A DNA stretch of 64,000 bases, from contig OX638369.1 in NCBI GenBank assembly GCA_951812925.1, positions 14,537,329 to 14,601,328 on the forward strand, written 5' to 3'. Below are positions 35,515 through 47,530 of this stretch, one piece after another. The first letter of the stretch is position 1. Each line of letters opens with the position of its first letter. The DNA is from Calliopum simillimum (taxonomy: Eukaryota; Arthropoda; Insecta; Diptera; Lauxaniidae). Below the pieces are notes generated by a model, which ran no database searches, was not told the DNA's origin, and saw only the letters and a list, made by a program, of their open reading frames with translations. A program made the translations under genes and the position numbers.

Positions 35515-37070
35515 GGGTAAGCTGGGGTACATTTGACACCGGGGCACATTTGACTTTGCCATTTTCGGTGTGAACACGCCTTTCGAACCAAAAACCTGAA
35601 ATGCAGAAACATAACTAATTAGAGTGGAAGCAACGTAATGAAATTTGGTAGTTCTCGTTCAACTTCTCCCGCGCTAATAAGCTTTTTTAACTTTTTGTGT
35701 ATTTTTTTGTAATTTTCGACATCTTGTTCGTAAGGGCTTTGCAAATAAAGTTGTATTGTTTTTTAGAAGTAAGTATGAAAATTTGGTAGCACTAACCTTT
35801 ACAATAAATAGAATAAAAGTGTTTTTTATCAAGGTCAAATAGTTTAGATTTTAAAATATTTTTAATTCTTCAAGAGATATTGGGGCACATTTGACTTTTG
35901 TCGAAGGGGCACATTTGACGTTCGTCCAGACATATGTGTTTGTGTATTTTAGAAGATTTTCTAGTGTTATCTTTTTAAAGATATGGTATACCATTATAAA
36001 ATGAAGACGAACAGACGCGATGGCGATGAAAAAAGTTAAATTCGCTATTTCTAATATCGGAAACCAGAGAGAAACTCCGACTTCCGGCACAGAATCCATT
36101 TCATTTGATTTAATATAATTTGTTACCTTTGTTTTATCTACAACTCAAGATTTTTGAATAGGTGCTTTCCAGGACCTCTACCACTTATTTTAATTTGAAA
36201 ATCTGGATGGATGAATTCCCGAAGTAAACATATTGACATCAAAGTTCATCATGTATGCGAAGTTTTTAATAATTATCAAATTGACTGGAAGTATTCCCCA
36301 TCATCATGTGAAAGCGCTGCAGATATCTTGACGATGGTGTTACCCAAAATCCAGCCCAAAGAAATTTCCATCAAACTGGCTCTTACCTAACATTTTATGT
36401 TGATGTTCTCATTAGGGATGTTGTTGGAAATTGTACTTTATACTTATATATTGTCCGTGGGAAATTGGGCGAAAAATCCAAAAACCCATTTTTTATGTGG
36501 GAGATATTATAGAAGTAATTAGCTATACTTGATACAAGATCAGTTATTTGAGAAGAGTTTCACTATTTAATTGGGTTTTTATAAAACCGGAAGTGGAAGA
36601 TGTTTGCCTGACTTTAAAGAGTGTAATTGAGTTTAAATTACCAACTCCAACAAATCCAGCCTCAACTTCACGTTCACGCACTAAATACGTATTTGACATC
36701 GACTTCTCTCATTAATATATAAAATAAGTCTTCGTTAGTACATACATAGGTACTTATAATTTGTATTTATATGAAAAAAATCTATGTATGAATGTTTTGT
36801 TTAATGTTTCTGTGTTATTTTTGTGAGTGTCAAATGTGCCCCTTGCAATGTCAAATGTGCCCCGTACCTGGGGCACATTTGACAAAATGACTTTTTTTGA
36901 AAAAATTTAAAAAAGTACTCTTAATGCAGTTTTTTTGAAATTTTTTTTTTCTTGGTTTTCATCTTAAATAATCAATGTTTCAGAAACAGTAAAGAGTATT
37001 AAGATCGTGTAATAATTTTCAAAGATACAGGTCTTTGAAAATTTAGTGTCAAATGTGCCCCAGTCTCCCC
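35515..37070 (+). mobile_element. Pogo-like (Tc1/mariner superfamily) element with eight 14-bp iterons
   Basis: The termini GGGTAAGCTGGGGTACATTT and the inverse GGGGAGACTGGGGCACATTT are flanked by TA (35513-35514, 37071-37072). The empty site GTTATTGTA|CATGAAAA is preserved in the opposite arm of the host palindrome. The word GGGGCACATTTGAC occurs eight times: 35524 (one mismatch), 35541, 35882, 35906, inverted at 36829, 36850 and 37048, and direct at 36870. A decayed coding tail is present at 36470-36715. Confidence 0.72.
36470..36715 (+). pseudogene. C-terminal remnant of a pogo-like transposase
   Basis: An 81-codon frame with one internal TGA. It contains FYVGDIIEV, YKISYLRR, FIKPEVEDVC and the end RTKYVFDIDFSH followed by TAA. 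The pattern 'YVG...V.YLR+...F..PEVEDV...LP.P...FD.DF' is what I recall from C-terminal tails of pogo/CENP-B-type transposases in insects (from memory, no search). The DDE core is not recognisable upstream; another open stretch at about 36240-36388 may belong to it. Confidence 0.5.
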
Positions 37071-37140
37071 TACATGAAAAAATTTTTTTTTTTAAAAACT
37101 GGGTCATATAAGAGGAGATTACTTTCGGATTTGCCCATAT

Positions 37141-37500
37141 CTTCATTTTTCTACATTTTCAGTATCGTTCGATATTTATCAACATTTTTGTCCTTATCAA
37201 CAATTTTTTTTTTTGGTTTCTATCAAAATTTTACGTCTTAATCAAAATTTTTCAACAGTTCCACATGTCTTTGACTATATAGTCGACTATAGTTATTAGT
37301 TCTTATCAACATTTTAAAACTTTTCTATATTTTCTGTCTTTATTTTTCATCTCTAACAACATTTTTTGAATATATCAAAATTTTTCAGCAGCATCAAAAT
37401 TTTCCGTTTTTATCAAAATTTGTCGAATTTTTTAACATTTTCTGTCCTTATCAATATTTTTCGTCTCAATCAAAATTTTTCGTCTTAATCAAAATTCATG
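37141..37500. repeat. ATCAACATTTTTCG minisatellite, block 5
   Basis: The array resumes in phase after the P element with 'TTCATTTTTCTACATTTTCA', matching the words at 33890-33915, and ends near 37500. Confidence 0.7.
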
Positions 37501-37538
37501 CACTTTCTTTTCACTAGCCACACAGTAAAAATGTAAGT

Positions 37539-38913
37539 TTTATCTTCTCTTCTTATACGAGATAAAATTGTGTGTACTTATGTACCTATGTACTTATGTA
37601 TGTTTGGAACGGGCAAAACTTTTTCTCGAAAACGGCTACAACGACTTTAATGAAACTTCGGATAATGTTAAATATTAGCATACAATGAAGAATGAGCTAG
37701 GCTTGAACTTTGTAAATGCTCACCAGGGGGCGTGGCATCGCATTAAATTTTAAATTTGATATGGTCATAACACGCAAACCATACAAGGTATTTAAATGAA
37801 ATTTGGTGAGCGGGTACGGCTTAATAATACCTTGTAACAGACAAAAAGATCAAAGAAGTGCCACGCCCACTTTTTAACCCTTGAAAATTTTGATTCAATA
37901 TTACTCGAAAACGACTCCGACAATTTTGATGAAAATTTAGTAGCTGTTACCACTTTAAACAAGTATTAATACGTGATATGCCATTATATTGGGAAAACTC
38001 GTTGAAGGGCGTGGCACCGCCCACAAAAATATAATGCGCTATAATAACAAAACTACTAAGGCAGTCTTTCTGAATTTAACTGTAGTGAGTCTACTTGCTA
38101 TTAGGCACCTACGACCTGAAAGTAGGCAAAATATCGAAAGTGCGCGTGGAACCTCCCATGCAAGTAAAACACATTAAATGCTATTTCTCGCAAATGATAC
38201 AACATATTTTGATGAAATTTGGTATGCGAATCTGGATCAGGAGTATCTAAAGCATAACAAAAAGCACGCTTTGTTTAATAATTGCCACGCCCACTTTTTG
38301 ATAAAAATAAAAATTTTGGTTAATAACTCAGGCACAAAAAAAAAATGGAATGAACTGTTTAATTCTTATATGCAGTCTTATGTACTTTTTGACGCTGAAT
38401 CCGTCCTCATCAGCAGAACTGTCATTATACCTGCAGGATTTTGAAATATCCTTGCTTGAAGTTGAAGAACACGCTGTGTTCAGTCTTACAGCGTAGGTAC
38501 AAGAAAAGGTGAAATTCTGTTTTATTAATAGCTACTACTTTTCTTTATCCCAATATCTTTTGGGATTTTTCCAATAGGATTCTTCTTTTCCGAGTTATGA
38601 TCCTTTGAAGATAAGATATTCAGCCGCCATACAAAAGACGAAATATTTTGAGTGCGTGGCATATGCTTTTTATTTATTTTAGGGCATTCTATTTCACCAA
38701 AAAAAAAAAATTGAGTTTATGATATTTTTCTATACCATTCGATGCGTTCCGAGGTTTTTATTCTCATCGGTTTATTTATTATTTTGAAAGCATGACCGTT
38801 AGAAGTGAAAAGGTATAAGTTTCATAACAAAAAATACAATAGTTATGAATAAAAACATCGACTAAAATAATAAGATTAGATTGTTGACCGAGCAGGGATC
38901 GGTCTCCAGGTAC
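37539..38913. repeat. GGGCGTGGC dispersed repeat L2 (inverted copy of 16297-18046)
   Basis: Runs from ATCTTCTCTTCTTATACGAG to 'GATCGGTCTCCAGGTAC', the reverse of L1 and highly similar. The 372-bp block duplicated in L1 is single here, which accounts for most of the length difference. Confidence 0.72.
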
Positions 38914-38960
38914 TTTTAAATTAAATGAAATAACAATTGTAAAATTTTTGAAATTTTTGT

Positions 38961-39040
38961 CTGAGGCCGGGATTGAACCAGGAACCTTCGAAGTCAATCT
39001 CTTACATATCGCGTTTATGGACTGCGCTATGTACCCTCAG
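38961..39040 (-). pseudogene. tRNA-like sequence (tRNA pseudogene or SINE head)
   Basis: Eighty bases on the minus strand. The ends CTGAGGG and GCCTCAG pair at six of seven positions like an acceptor stem. TAGCGCAGTCC fits an A box and GGTTCAATCC a B box with a plausible T arm. The anticodon arm cannot be folded well, so it is more likely a SINE head or dead tRNA than a working gene. It adjoins the L2 repeat. Confidence 0.45.
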
Positions 39041-41764
39041 AAAAATTGGTAGATTAAGTGCCTATATTTATGTAGTGAGATTTTTGTTCTCTTTCCACTT
39101 TGTCATGACTCCTGTTGTTGTTGTTGTTTGGTAAAGTCCAACCATTGGTTGTGAAATCAATACCGGTTTGTCATGTGGCTTAAATATCAACTTTTCTGAA
39201 AATTTTTATTCATTAGACCTAGACCGCATTTGCTCACATATTTGTTTTTGTCCTTCTAAAGATCTCAACACCAAATATACATTCTAATTTGGTTAAATCT
39301 TTATGTGACCTTTAAATTCTAAGATATTTTTCTATAGAATTTTAATAAAATATTCTGAATTTATTTAATTGAATTAAATAAATAAAATTAAATATTTCAA
39401 CATATCACGATTATATTCCTTAAAAGTGATTAAAGGACTTAAAATTATGGAACGTGCCTCAGAACGGCAAAGATACTTAATTAACAATTTTAATGAGTTA
39501 ACTCAACAACAACAAAACAATTGACAACAATTGACAGACGACAACAATAATGCCAACTGCATGCAATTAGCATTTTTAGTGCAAACATTTGCTTTGCAAC
39601 ATATGCAATCGCAACATATCCAGCAGCAAAATAAAAATTTTTAACATATAAGTGAGAAGAGACTATAAAACTTTGACATCTCCAGGTATGAAAAGTGAAA
39701 AATGACAACGAACGAACGATCGAGCAACAAATCATGACGAATTGTCTGTTTAATGTAAATGACCCCCTCATGTTTTTTTTCTTATCGCAACATTTATGGT
39801 AAGTTGTTCTACCACACACAATATGGATAATGTTTTTTTTTATTACCTAATTCTGCTTCAGTAATTTAAGCTGGGCAAGCTTTCGAAGATTGTAACATGA
39901 CAACAGCAAGCAATTAATACAACAACATGCATCTAACAACAACACAGCATCGGTCAGCGAGTGAAAAAGTTGTGTTTGATTTTTGCATGATCGATTTCAT
40001 TAGGGATCGATATTTAGGGTTAAGGTCTGCACTGTCAAAAACTTTGCTATGAATATATCAAATGTGCAGTGAATAGCTTTAAATATCAGCTGATGCCTTA
40101 ACAAACTGCATTTAAACTGTTAGTTCAGACTCTAGGGCTAAATATTATTGAGACTTATGCTCCAGAACATTCTTTCTGTTTGTTACGATTCAGTGATTTT
40201 ATTAATGCTGCACGAACATGTTTGGCAATTAAATTGTTGTTGGGTTCTTGCTTACAGACTTAATGTTGTACTCTACTTTTATGTGTCCTATGAAGCAGTA
40301 AAATCATTTAGTGTTATAGCTCGAGTTTGCTCTAATGACTACACTAATTACGCCAGTGTTGCTTTTGAAATTCTGACGATGGTGCGGATTTATTGCTGTT
40401 GTTTATTTCTCCAATTGGGATTCAAATTATTGCAGAATTTAAGTTGTGTTGTTCGATGTATTGATTGTGTAGCATATTTTTGTACTTTAATTATTTCTTT
40501 TCCGTTCTGATGTTTTCCTTTAGTAGTGGATACTTTTTGACTCTTCAAATTCGAACAAAATCAGAAAACGTAGTTCAATAAACGGTTGCCTTTAACATAA
40601 ATACTACAGATGATCCTTTATAAGTGTTTTTTTATTTTGTAGACTATCCACTGTCTACCTATACATACTTAGATGTTTTCACCATATATGTATTAATCCA
40701 CTAGGAAAGACTTATTCATTCGGCCTCATGCTCATCTTCATAAGTAAAATAGTTTTGTCGAAATGTTGAAAGAATCGTCGAAACTCTCCGCTGAATTTAT
40801 AAGTCTGATACTACCTCAAATTTGGGAATAAGAAAACATACTCGTAGACTGGTTTATAACTACCGTGGTACTACACATTAAAAAAAATGTGAATTATGGC
40901 ATTGACAAAACTGACAGCATTTTACAAAAGAGCAAAAATTCTGAACATATCTACCCTGTAAACATTGTAAAACTTTGTACTTCGATATCTACAAATTAGA
41001 CCCTTACAATTTCCCAATGCCATAAGCCTGTCAATTTTGGGGATTTTTCAGTGATCAAGGTGTCATTTTATTCAATATAATACATTTCTTTTAGACCAGT
41101 CAAATTAGATCGATGCCTGAGACGAAAAGTATTATGACTCATTTCTGCTAAGAAAACTAGGTTGTTATTGATTCTTGGACGAAAAGAAACATGTTTCTTA
41201 TTATTTGGACGCAAACTAAGTTGTTTCATTATACATAACGAAAAGTAGGTTTCTTAGAAGTTTTATATCGAAAAGTAGGACATTAAAGATTTTATATTGA
41301 AAAATAGGTTGTCTCAACATTTTGGATGCAAACTAGGACGGTACGATGCCTTTTATACTACTTTTCGTTTCAAAGTTTGAAACATCCGTCCAAAATATAA
41401 AACATTCTAGTTTTTGTGGGAGAAATGAAATATCCTACATTTTGTCTGGGTCATCGAGATACTGGCTATATATGTGAGTCTTGTACTTATTTCAAAGTTC
41501 ATAAAACATATACCAATCGATAGAAAATTTCGGCCTGAACAACATATCAAATTGGGTTCTCGCAATTTTTCCAAGAAATTATGTAAAGTGGAACTTTCCT
41601 CATTAAGAAGCCTTTAAAAATTTGATTCGAAGTAACGCTTAGCCGATTAATCATATTTTTCATGTCCTCTAGCTCGTTAACCAGACTTTATACTGTCAAA
41701 AAATTTTGTATATGGATCGAGGACTTATATAGGAATAACATTATCAAAAATTACTAAATTTTTT
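39041..41764. other. Non-coding host-like region
   Basis: Contains GTTGTTGTTGTTGTTTGG near 39114, CAACAA runs near 39506 and 39930, and a worn repeat of 'CGAAAAGTAGG' words at 41120-41340. A 120-codon open frame at 40148 is Cys/Leu-rich without a recognised motif and is not called. Words at 41612-41690 repeat the block at 6672-6726. Confidence 0.4.
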
Positions 41765-42050
41765 ACCTGTTATTTCACGGGGAAAACCCCAATTTATTTT
41801 ATTTCCAGAAAAGATTGGGAGTATCCATAGCATAAAATGCTTAGAACCGTCCATAAAGTACGTGTGAATTTTTTCAGAAGTTTTTCTTTTTGACCAATTT
41901 TTTGAAAAATTATAATGTCTCTAAAAATTCTGAAAAAATTCACATTCGTAAGATGCCTTGCTTTTAAACAAAAAACCGTTTTTCCGACCTCTAATAGATT
42001 GTATACTGAGCTTTTAATTATACTGTGCAACACAAAAATCTGAATTTGAT
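41765..42050. mobile_element. Diverged fragment of the C palindrome family
   Basis: Shares 'CATAAAATGCTTAGAA', 'GTGTGAATTTTTT', 'GTAAGATGCC' and 'TTCACGGGG' with 11940-12240 in C1, and still folds on itself around about 41900. The terminal GGGCTGTTC is lost. Confidence 0.5.
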
Positions 42051-42223
42051 CTCAATAAGTTTTTACTAACTCAGGGTCGCTGATTCCGAATCTCGTAACC
42101 ATTTTTCCATATTAGGTCTAAGATCCGAGTTCTCCTTGATTTAAAGGGCAGAAAACGCTATTTTCAGGCATATATATATATATATATCCATATACAAGTA
42201 TATAAATGTACGTATATACATTA

Positions 42224-43172
42224 GACCGGTGCGTTTTGGACGAAAGTTTAAAATTTGTCGCGCAACCAGCAGAATTGTAAAGTTTAACTATCGACATGAA
42301 GATTGCCGCCACCCTAGCTCTGAGAGATGACGGGAAGGGGTGTCGATATATTTTTGAAGGTTGAAAAACGTGGTTTAAAAATGCATGCTCATAGGTCCGA
42401 AGTGAATCAATTCTCAGCTTCGTAGTAGGTCGAAAACTGAAATCTAAGACATGGATTCTTATGTATTTTTTCCCGTAGAATCGAATGGCATCATTAGTTT
42501 TCTGGTCTTTTTGACCCATTTTTCAAAAACTTGTTTATAATGGGTTAAAAAAATTTCCAAAAATATTTTAAAATAATTTTACTAGGGGGCACTGAAAAGA
42601 AAAAACCGTCCGGACGTTGGGAACCGTCGTTGACTAAATATTTACGCCCGATTTCGTGATATTTTTTGATAATAAAAATCAAAAATTCGTTTTTCATGAA
42701 TGAAAGTAATGTCGTAGCGCAAAAAAAATGGTACCACTAGATTTGTCAGGAAAAATCCTAACAAAATATACATTTCAAATTTTTCTAAGATTTTTTCTGT
42801 TCAATTGTGGAGTGCTCAAACAGGGGATTTGGAAAAATTTCGACTTTTTTTAGCTGAAAAGTTCACTTAACGCCAAAAATGGACGTCTTATCAGAAAACT
42901 AATGTTGCCATTCGATTCTACGGGAAACAATACATAAGAATCCATGTCTTAGATTTCAGTTTTCGACCTACTACGAAGCTGAGAATTGATTCACTTCGGA
43001 CCTATGAGCATGCATTTTTAAACCACGTTTTTCAACCTTCAAAAATATATCGACACCCCTTCCCGTCATCTCTCAGAGCTAGGGTGGCGGCAATCTTCAT
43101 GTCGATAGTTAAACTTTACAATTCTGCTGGTTGCGCGACAAATTTTAAACTTTCGTCCAAAACGCACCGGTC
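42224..43172. mobile_element. Palindromic transposon E (TA target)
   Basis: Arms of about 310 bp are nearly identical in inverse, with ends GACCGGTGCGTTTTGGACGA and the reverse, flanked by TA at 42222-42223 and 43173-43174. This suggests a Tc1/mariner-type non-autonomous element (inference). Each arm keeps the same open frame of about 100 codons running outward, with no recognised motif. Confidence 0.75.
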
Positions 43173-43174
43173 TA

Positions 43175-44852
43175 ATATACATATATATGTGTACATTATA
43201 TGTATATACACACCGAGACATACTCAAAAATCGTTAAAAAAATTAAAAGGTCGAAAAAAAAAAACGGCTGGACGTTCGATTTCGCGGTTTGCCGATTTAG
43301 ATACTAGAAGGGTTCCCCAACATTATCCCTGAAAAAAATCGCGGGTGGTATTTCAAAAAGTTAACATTTTTTAAAAACCACCGTGCAATTCGATCATTAC
43401 TTTCTGAGATAATCAAAGTAAAACCATAATGTCTATGTGCTATAATTTATGTAAGTGGCGAAAAATGCCATTATCCATTGGAGGTAGTCATTTGAAATTT
43501 CAATAAGCCCAATTATTTCAATCCAAACCAAATCGCATTACTATCCCCCCCGCTATACAACTACTACCCTATACTACCGCAAAATATTTTCTGATGTCTT
43601 TCGATTATTCCAACCGAAATCGCTGTCAAAGTATACTGTATAGCAAGATTTATTCCAACAATTCCTCTAATGTTTTCTTAAAACTTAGTATTTCCTGAGA
43701 ATCACTCATGTATGGTATTCCAAAGCAAAAAACTACTTTGTTTTGTAAAGTTCCAAATGAAAAAAAAAAGATTTATGTGACAATCATCAGCGCACACCAG
43801 ACGAGACGAGCAAATTCTTTTGTGAATCCAGCAAAGCTTGAAGGTTGCACTGTTGACATTTCGGAAATTGATGGCAATTTATTGAATGCTGCAACGTGAT
43901 TTATTGACCAACAAAATGTATAGATACAAATTGACAAAACACTATTTTTACTTTGCAAAATAGTAAAATTTATTTTTCACTAAAATGATAACGTGTGCAA
44001 ATGCCTAAGCTTGATGCGAAAAGCAAGCAAGCACGACAATGAATGGCCCCACGGCGCAGAGTGCACCAGTACCAGTACCACCATCACTTCCATTGTACGC
44101 AGATTAAAGGAACAACTTAATATTTATATAAACGCATTTAATTATGCGCCCACGGGCGATCAATACAGCAAGAATTCTAGCTAGACAGCCCATCCCTAAG
44201 CTGTTTGCCATTGCGGCTGCTGCTATCTAGCCCTTTACTCCTCATATATGGAGCAATTGTAGCCAACAGTAATGTGGCACAGCTGCCATCACATTTTTCG
44301 CAATCCGTACTATATGCTCAATGTATAACAATTACAACAACAAATTGAAATTGGCCCGCAGCTATTTGTTGGCCCGCCGCACCAACAGCCACTGAGTGAG
44401 TAGTGTGGTGATAGTGGTGGTGGTGAGATAAACTTGGTCGTTCGCTAGAATTGACTTTAAGGCTGCTGGCCGTTTGTCTATTCAATCAAAAAAGGGCGAC
44501 AACTAGTACTCTAGGGAGGATATGGTAAAGGGCGCAAATCACTAACGCACGCAGGCACAACACACATGGCATGATATGCACATCCAACAAGCGTGCGCAT
44601 GAAACGCATGCATAGATAATCGCATGAGTGCTGGATGCAAAAAAAAAGTTTGTTGCACAGTGGGTTATATTGAAAAAAAAAAAATAGATGTGGTTAAACT
44701 TAATCTTAAGCTCAAAGGAATGAGCCGACAAAGTTCTAAAAATATTAGGCAGCAGTGAAGATCATCGAAAAAGTCGATAAATTCGTCCCAAAAGGTATCG
44801 AATATCGTCGAAAAAATCTATAAAATATCGAAAAAAATAAAAAAAAAACGAT
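43175..44852. other. Non-coding host-like region
   Basis: Less AT-rich from 43980 to 44640, with GTGGTGATAGTGGTGGTGGTG at 44403 and several ATGCGC words, but no coding frame or motif is recognised. Confidence 0.4.
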
Positions 44853-45116
44853 ATATGAGCCGTTTATTTTGAAAGTGGCCAAAGTCCATTTTGAGGCAAA
44901 AGTAATGTTATAATATGAATTAGCTGGAATTTTGTTCAGAACGAATAAAGTTGAATTTTGTCTTTACAGAAAGTTTACCACATTATGTGAAATTTATAAC
45001 GTTATGTTTAAAAAATAGTCTCGGGCAAAAAACCGATTATTACGGCCGTTAAAATGAATGACATTACTTTTGCCCCGAAATGAATTTAGGTCACTTTCAA
45101 AATGAACGGCTCATAT
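44853..45116. mobile_element. MITE H2 (ATATGAGC ends)
   Basis: The ends ATATGAGCCGTTTATTTTGA and their inverse bound a 264-bp element, with 'GGCAAAAGTAATGT' and its inverse inside. It is related to H1 at 22129-22291. Confidence 0.68.
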
Positions 45117-45648
45117 GTGAAAAGAGTTAAATGAGACAGGAGATATTTGACTTTTTAGATTATGTAGGTTTCAGTTGTTTTGAATAATTAACTCTTGAGT
45201 TTAGGGTCAATCTCAGAATTTGAGGTTAACATTTCTAGTGCTTAAGAAGTTTAAATATCACTTAGATTGTCATAGCGAATATTAAGAAGTATATTTTAGC
45301 AATAGACAAACCAAAGGAGATTATAAAATATACTTTTGATAGTTTTTCAGTAGTTTCAAAATGATTTCTTTGTTTTTCAATTCTCAGTAACGACATTTGT
45401 AGTGTTTTAGATATTTATTTTAGATATTGCATATAAGCAATTGCCAACATAGGTCAGAATCTGTTGAATAACATTGAAAAAATTTTAAAAAAAATTAAAG
45501 TCTCTGACCAAGACCAAGACCAAGACCAATGCTGCCAGGTGATACTTTTTGAGTATATATGGCTGTAAATTTAAAGTCGCCTGGCAAGACCACAATGCTG
45601 CCAGGTGATACTTACTTTATAGCATGTTGAATATTTATTTAAGAAAAT
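45117..45648. other. Spacer with short AAGACC and GCTGCCAGGTGATACTT repeats
   Basis: AT-rich to 45497. It then has (CAAGAC)4 and a duplicated AATGCTGCCAGGTGATACTT at 45530 and 45597, 67 bp apart, before the long hexamer array. Confidence 0.5.
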
Positions 45649-45652
45649 CAAT

Positions 45653-46222
45653 TTGGTCTTGGTCTTGGTATTGGTCTTGGTCTTGGTCTTGGTCTTGGTC
45701 TTGGTCTTGGTCTTGGTCTTGGTCTTGGTCTTGGTCTTGGTCTTGGTCTTGGTCTTGGTCTTGGTCTTGGTCTTGGTCTTGGTCTTGGTCTTGGTCTTGG
45801 TCTTGGTCTTGGTCTTGGTCTTGGTCTTGGTCTTGGTCTTGGTCTTGGTTTTGGTCTTGGTCTTGGTCTTGGTCTTGGTCTTGGTCTTGGTCTTGGTCTT
45901 GGTCTTGGTCTTGGTCTTGGTCTTGGTCTTGGTCTTGGTCTTGGTCTTGGTCTTGGTCTTGGTCTTGGTCTTGGTCTTGGTCTTGGTCTTGGTCTTGGTC
46001 TTGGTCTTGGTCTTGGTCTTGGTCTTGGTCTTGGTCTTGGTCTTGGTCTTGGTCTTGGTCTTGGTCTTGGTCTTGGTCTTGGTCTTGGTCTTGGTCTTGG
46101 TCTTGGTCTTGGTCTTGGTCTTGGTCTTGGTCTTGGTCTTGGTCTTGGTCTTGGTCTTGGTCTTGGTCTTGGTCTTGGTCTTGGTCTTGGTCTTGGTCTT
46201 GGTCTTGGTCTTGGTCTTGGTC
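45653..46222. repeat. (GGTCTT)n hexanucleotide array, about 95 units
   Basis: About 570 bp of almost pure GGTCTT units, with one ATTGGT variant near the start (45669) and one TTTGGT variant (45849). All frames are open (WSWS, LVLV, KTKT), so the open frames mean nothing. The same hexamer is found inside the hAT-like elements at 2928 and 59837. Near-perfect units suggest recent expansion. Confidence 0.97.
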
Positions 46223-47526
46223 ATCCTTTAAAATATATAATTTTTATGTAGAATAGCCCAGTGTACAAAGCTGTCGCTGTTTGCTGCTCACAGGCAACAA
46301 ATGATGTTGTCTAAAATTTTAATTTTCATGCAACATGACGCGTATTCAGGGCAACATTTTCACAAAAACAAAATTAACAGCAACAACAACAACAAGAGCA
46401 ACACATCAAATCAAAGGTAACACGCACGCATTTGATGTCGCTTTCTATACGCATACGCGCAGCAGCACTAACAAATTATGTTGCCGACAAAAGACACAAC
46501 AGCAGCAGCAGCAGCAACAACAGATGCTAAGATGTTGTTCGATTTGCCTGCCGCCTGCCTATACTGCTGCCCTTTACAACAACAACAATAACGTTGTTGC
46601 AAGTTAATCGCTGTGCGCTTCATAAAGCGAAATCATTAAACGAAACTGTCGCTTGGCTGCTGTTACTGTTGCTGCCGCCACCATCAACAACATCATTGCC
46701 CCATTGATGTGGCTTTACAGTGTTGCCGCTTTAATTGTTAAACGGGAAAAAATCAGTAGTCGTCAAGTAAGTAGTCATGCGGCACATCAGAAAGTGTGAC
46801 CAGTCGGCTTATATATCACAATTTAGTGCTGCACTCCCTCTTGCATTTCCCCGGGGCTATCTCTGTGGGTATGGCGTTCTTCCTTTTTTTAATTTAAACA
46901 TTCTCTACGTCAATTCATAGACATTAAGTAAATCAGTGATATTTTAAGTGGCTTAAAATCCATACGGCGATGGAAGATGTTGGTAAGCTGACGAATATTA
47001 ACGCTCTTTGCAAATCTGGACTGATGCATGTAAAATTAACTTAGTAATCATGTTACTCTAAATATAGTAATTTCTCGTTGATGATTAACTGAATTTTATT
47101 GCTGTGTTTATTTTCTAATGTATATTACTTTGTGCAATCAACAATTTAATTATTTAGTAGAACTCCGCAGGATGAAGTAGGAAATGCAAATTGAGAAGAT
47201 TATGGCTAATCGATGTCTTTAAAAAAATTAAAATACACCTTTTCCTGAAACTGCGCTTTAATTCTGAAAACAGCGCTATCTGCAACTTCCTGCATGGATA
47301 TCTCAAAATCTTGCATGCATAGGAGCAATTATGACCTTGGATTTAGAGTCAAAAAGTTCGCATGGGTACATATGTCTAGTTAAAAGTTCGTTCCAATTTT
47401 TTTATTTTGAGTGACTGCGTAATGAAGGGATAAATAACAATCAACAGAAAAACTATTGGACAGAGAAGAATGAGATTTGATATTGATGTAAACGGACCCA
47501 GAATAAATATCATCGGACCATGACTA
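46223..47526. other. Non-coding host-like region with L-repeat remnant
   Basis: CAG/CAA runs at 46380-46600. At about 47235-47410 a worn fragment of the L repeat occurs ('GATATCTCAAAATCTTGCA', 'TTTAGAGTCAAAAAGT' match 16768-16830). No gene is recognised. Confidence 0.4.
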
Positions 47527-47530
47527 TTAA

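Larger units (their letters stand above)
34303..37136. mobile_element. Palindromic transposon P, carrying a nested pogo-like element
   Basis: The termini GGGCAAATCCG / CGGATTTGCCC are flanked by ATAT (34299-34302, 37137-37140; equally readable as a TA duplication). The arms share 'AGCTGAAATTTCC', 'CCTGACACCCCCTCAGGTCG' and 'CGTATGTGGGTCGTGGCG'. The left arm has an internal tandem duplication of about 301 bp (34551/34852) absent from the right arm. A 1556-bp element is inserted in the right arm at 35515-37070. No transposase of its own is seen. Confidence 0.78.

Noticed and set aside
40148..40510. 120-codon Cys/Leu-rich open frame
   Set aside because: Looks like a membrane protein only by composition; no recognisable family or splice context.
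45571..46256. Three long open frames over the hexamer array (KTKT, WSWS, LVLV)
   Set aside because: Six-base repeat open in all frames; no start context or non-repeat domain.
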